Part shown: in pieces, positions 61,939 through 64,000 of the stretch | Layout: every line of letters starts with the position of its first letter | Numbering within the stretch: position 1 is the first letter of the stretch | From: Seonamhaeicola sp. | GTDB lineage: Bacteria; Bacteroidota; Bacteroidia; Flavobacteriales; Flavobacteriaceae | Direction: 5' to 3' | NCBI RefSeq assembly: GCF_028281565.1 | Contig: NZ_JANQJQ010000048.1 | Span: 186,001-250,000 of the forward strand | DNA length: 64,000 bases | The notes under the pieces: generated by a model | What the model was told of the DNA's origin: nothing | The model's input: the letters and a program-made list of their open reading frames with translations, nothing else | The model's database searches: none | Program-made: the position numbers and the translations under genes

Positions 61939-62003
61939 AAAACTAAACTAACTAAAAATCAAAACTATGATAAAAATCATTATTTTTAATTAGTCTAAAT
62001 AAA

Positions 62004-62011
62004 TATATTTG
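62004..62011 (+). promoter_or_regulatory. Possible -7 promoter element of the TonB receptor gene
   Basis: TATATTTG matches the Bacteroidota TAnnTTTG element, 30 bp upstream of the ATG at 62042. A clear -33 TTG is not visible at the usual distance, so the assignment is tentative. Confidence 0.4.
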
Positions 62012-62041
62012 TTGCATTATTGAACTTAATTTAAATCTGTA

Positions 62042-64000
62042 ATGTACAAAAGCATATTAATACTTTTCCTAATTAGTTTTGGAATACTAAACGCCCAGAA
62101 TTTCAATATTTCAAGTAGAATTTTAGACAAAGACAAACCTCTTAAAGGGGCTAACGTCTTTTTAGTTGAAAGTAATAATGGTACTATTACAAACGCAAAT
62201 GGTAATTTCGTAATAGAAAATGTACCCTCTGGTGACTATACCCTGAAGGTGTCTTATGTCGGTTACCTCTCTAAAGAGGTTTCAGTGAAAATAAACAACG
62301 AGAATATCAAAATTGAAGACATTGAGCTTCAAGAGGATCATTTCAATCTGGAACAAGTAGTGTTGACTGCCACCCGGAATGAAATCTTGCGAAGAGATGC
62401 CCCCATTGTCTGTAATGTATTGGATGATAAATTACTTACTGCCACTCAATCAGTTGTTTTAGCAGAAGGCTTAAGTTTTCAACCAGCCTTACGTATAGAA
62501 AACAACTGTCAAAATTGTGGTTTTAATAACTTAAGGATGAATGGTTTAGAAGGCGCTTACAGTCAAATTTTGATTGATGGGCGTCCCATTTTTAACAGTT
62601 TGCAAGGAGTTTATGGCCTGGAACAAATTCCTCAAAATATGATTGAACGGGTAGAGGTCGTAAGAAGTGGAGGTTCTGCCTTATACGGTAGCAGTGCCAT
62701 AGCAGGAACTGTAAACATCATTACTAAACAACCCATTGATAATAGTGCATACCTAAAAACCAATCAGGCATTTATAGACGGAACAGCTACCGATCAAACC
62801 TATATGATTGGAACTGATATGGTTACAGATGACTTAAATGCAGGGCTTACATTAAGTGGATTTAACCGAAATAGAGAATTCTGGGACGCTAATGGTGATA
62901 GTTTTTCAGAAATAGGAAAACTAAATGCCACATCATTTGCTGTAAAGGCATTTTACAAACCAACAGACTTATCAAAAATTACTTTCAACGGGTTCAATAT
63001 TTATGAGTTTAGAAGAGGCGGCAACAAATTTGAACGCCCGCTTCACGAAGCCGATATTGCAGAATCTACAACACATAATATTTTAAACGGTGGTCTTACC
63101 TATGAGCAGTACACCAAAAGCAGAAATCACAAGTTTTCAACCTATCTCAATTACCAAAATCTTGATAGAGACAGTTATTATGGTGCGGGTCAAGATATAA
63201 ATGCCTACGGCAATTCGGAAGATAATAGTTTTGTTGGCGGATTTCAATATACAGGAAAACTTGGTAATTTTGCTGGTGGTTCGCATACACTTGTTACAGG
63301 TTTTGAATACAATAGGAATAATTTGAAAGACAATGCGCCGTCTTATAACCGATTTATTGATCAAACCGCTGAGCAATTTGGTGTTTACGTTCAAGATGTG
63401 TGGGAAGTTGCAGATAAATTCGATATTCTATTAGGAGCCCGTTTTGACAATCATAACCTTGTGGAAGACCCCGTAATAAGCCCTAGGGCCAACATACTTT
63501 ATAAAATAAACCCCAGCTTACAATTTAGATTGGGCTACGCTAGAGGGTTTAGAGCCCCGCAGGTTTTTGATGAAGATTTGCACATTACGCAAGTGGGTGG
63601 TGAAGGCACCGTTATCACAAATGCTAGTAATCTGAATCCTGAATATTCAAATGCTTTTAGCTCCTCACTAGACTTTAATAAGTATATGGGTGATTGGTCT
63701 TTAGGCATTACCATAGATGGGTTTTATACGGAGCTTACCGATGTGTTTATTCTTGAAGAACAAGGAATAGTGGGTAATGGTGATTTATTATTGGAAAGAA
63801 GAAATGGCAGTGGTGCAACTGTTGCCGGGGTGACCATTAACCCTAAAATACAATACAAAGATAAAGTGAGTTTTCAATTTGGATTTACCTTCCAGAATAG
63901 CAAATATGACGAACCCGTGCAATGGTCTGAAACGGTAAGCAATACCAACAAAAGTTTTTTTAGAACTCCAAATGAATACGGTTTTTATGTACTCTCCTGG
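62042..64000 (+). CDS. TonB-dependent outer-membrane receptor (N-terminal 653 residues, runs off the right edge)
   Basis: A signal peptide (to about residue 19, FGILNAQN) is followed by a carboxypeptidase-regulatory-like domain (about 20-95: LKGANVFLVESNNGTITNAN) and the plug (about 105-235: TATRNEILRRDAPI, SQILIDGRPIFNSLQGVYGL, VEVVRSGGSALYGSSAIAGT). The barrel runs off the window. It is of the CirA/BtuB-like type, not SusC, and has no STN domain. The plug contains a Cys pair in ENNCQNCGFNNLRMNG. The ligand is unknown: a siderophore, haem, cobalamin or metal complex are all possible. Confidence 0.9.
   Translation, partial: MYKSILILFLISFGILNAQNFNISSRILDKDKPLKGANVFLVESNNGTITNANGNFVIENVPSGDYTLKVSYVGYLSKEVSVKINNENIKIEDIELQEDHFNLEQVVLTATRNEILRRDAPIVCNVLDDKLLTATQSVVLAEGLSFQPALRIENNCQNCGFNNLRMNGLEGAYSQILIDGRPIFNSLQGVYGLEQIPQNMIERVEVVRSGGSALYGSSAIAGTVNIITKQPIDNSAYLKTNQAFIDGTATDQTYMIGTDMVTDDLNAGLTLSGFNRNREFWDANGDSFSEIGKLNATSFAVKAFYKPTDLSKITFNGFNIYEFRRGGNKFERPLHEADIAESTTHNILNGGLTYEQYTKSRNHKFSTYLNYQNLDRDSYYGAGQDINAYGNSEDNSFVGGFQYTGKLGNFAGGSHTLVTGFEYNRNNLKDNAPSYNRFIDQTAEQFGVYVQDVWEVADKFDILLGARFDNHNLVEDPVISPRANILYKINPSLQFRLGYARGFRAPQVFDEDLHITQVGGEGTVITNASNLNPEYSNAFSSSLDFNKYMGDWSLGITIDGFYTELTDVFILEEQGIVGNGDLLLERRNGSGATVAGVTINPKIQYKDKVSFQFGFTFQNSKYDEPVQWSETVSNTNKSFFRTPNEYGFYVLSW

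Overview
The window is AT-rich DNA from a Bacteroidota bacterium, most likely a free-living (probably marine) member of the Flavobacteriaceae. The evidence is SusC/SusD pairs, ECF-sigma/FecR regulators divergent from them, TonB-dependent receptors with STN domains, a hybrid two-component regulator (HTCS), type IX secretion C-terminal domains (YPNP motifs) and many lipoprotein signal peptides. Nearly the whole window is accessory glycan-utilisation DNA. No rRNA, tRNA, CRISPR array or insertion sequence was recognised.

Layout. (1) 1-3428: the N-terminal 467 residues of an STN-SusC receptor, its FecR anti-sigma factor and a divergent ECF sigma factor; the rest of this polysaccharide utilisation locus (PUL) lies left of the window. 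(2) 3572-19203: a complete PUL probably acting on beta-1,4-galactan: ECF sigma (+), then on the minus strand FecR, SusC, SusD, a SusE-like binding protein with a duplicated module, an SGNH esterase, a GH53 endo-galactanase, a large clan GH-A enzyme and an unusual GH2 plus polysaccharide-deacetylase fusion. (3) 19363-23204: sigma, FecR and FecA-like transducing receptor, all on the minus strand. (4) 23329-26514: thioredoxin-like protein, ApbE flavin transferase, DUF4266 lipoprotein and DUF3570 outer-membrane protein, a conserved but poorly understood set that looks like an extracytoplasmic flavin/redox system. (5) 26521-29348: a membrane-anchored TPR-HTH regulator, three copies of a tandem 12-bp GTATAC-centred motif, a gene-poor stretch with two intrinsic terminators (possible small RNAs) and a small membrane protein. 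(6) 29389-52790: a second large PUL, probably for acetylated beta-mannan: SusC, SusD, a surface binding protein, two related clan GH-A enzymes, GH2 beta-mannosidase, cytoplasmic GH130, sodium symporter, sugar MFS permease and a T9SS-secreted binding protein in one minus-strand run, with a divergent AraC regulator, a CE2 esterase and a giant FN3-CE2-GH multimodular secreted protein. (7) 53197-60219: an HTCS whose sensor is made of TPRs, then a run of exported proteins (49-aa protein, LRR-T9SS protein, two unknowns, OmpA-domain protein). (8) 60392-61820: ArsR repressor and two SRPBCC proteins under a double palindromic operator. (9) 62042-end: the start of a TonB-dependent receptor.

How the genes work together. 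In each PUL, surface SusC/D complexes and binding proteins capture oligosaccharides released by surface lipoprotein or T9SS-secreted hydrolases. Esterases and the deacetylase domain would strip acetyl groups. Periplasmic exo-enzymes finish the cleavage, and in the mannan PUL the SSS/MFS transporters would feed a cytoplasmic GH130 phosphorylase. The galactan PUL is controlled by the STN-FecR-sigma relay, the mannan PUL probably by AraC and/or the HTCS. Substrates and family assignments come from recognised motifs and gene neighbourhood, not from database searches.
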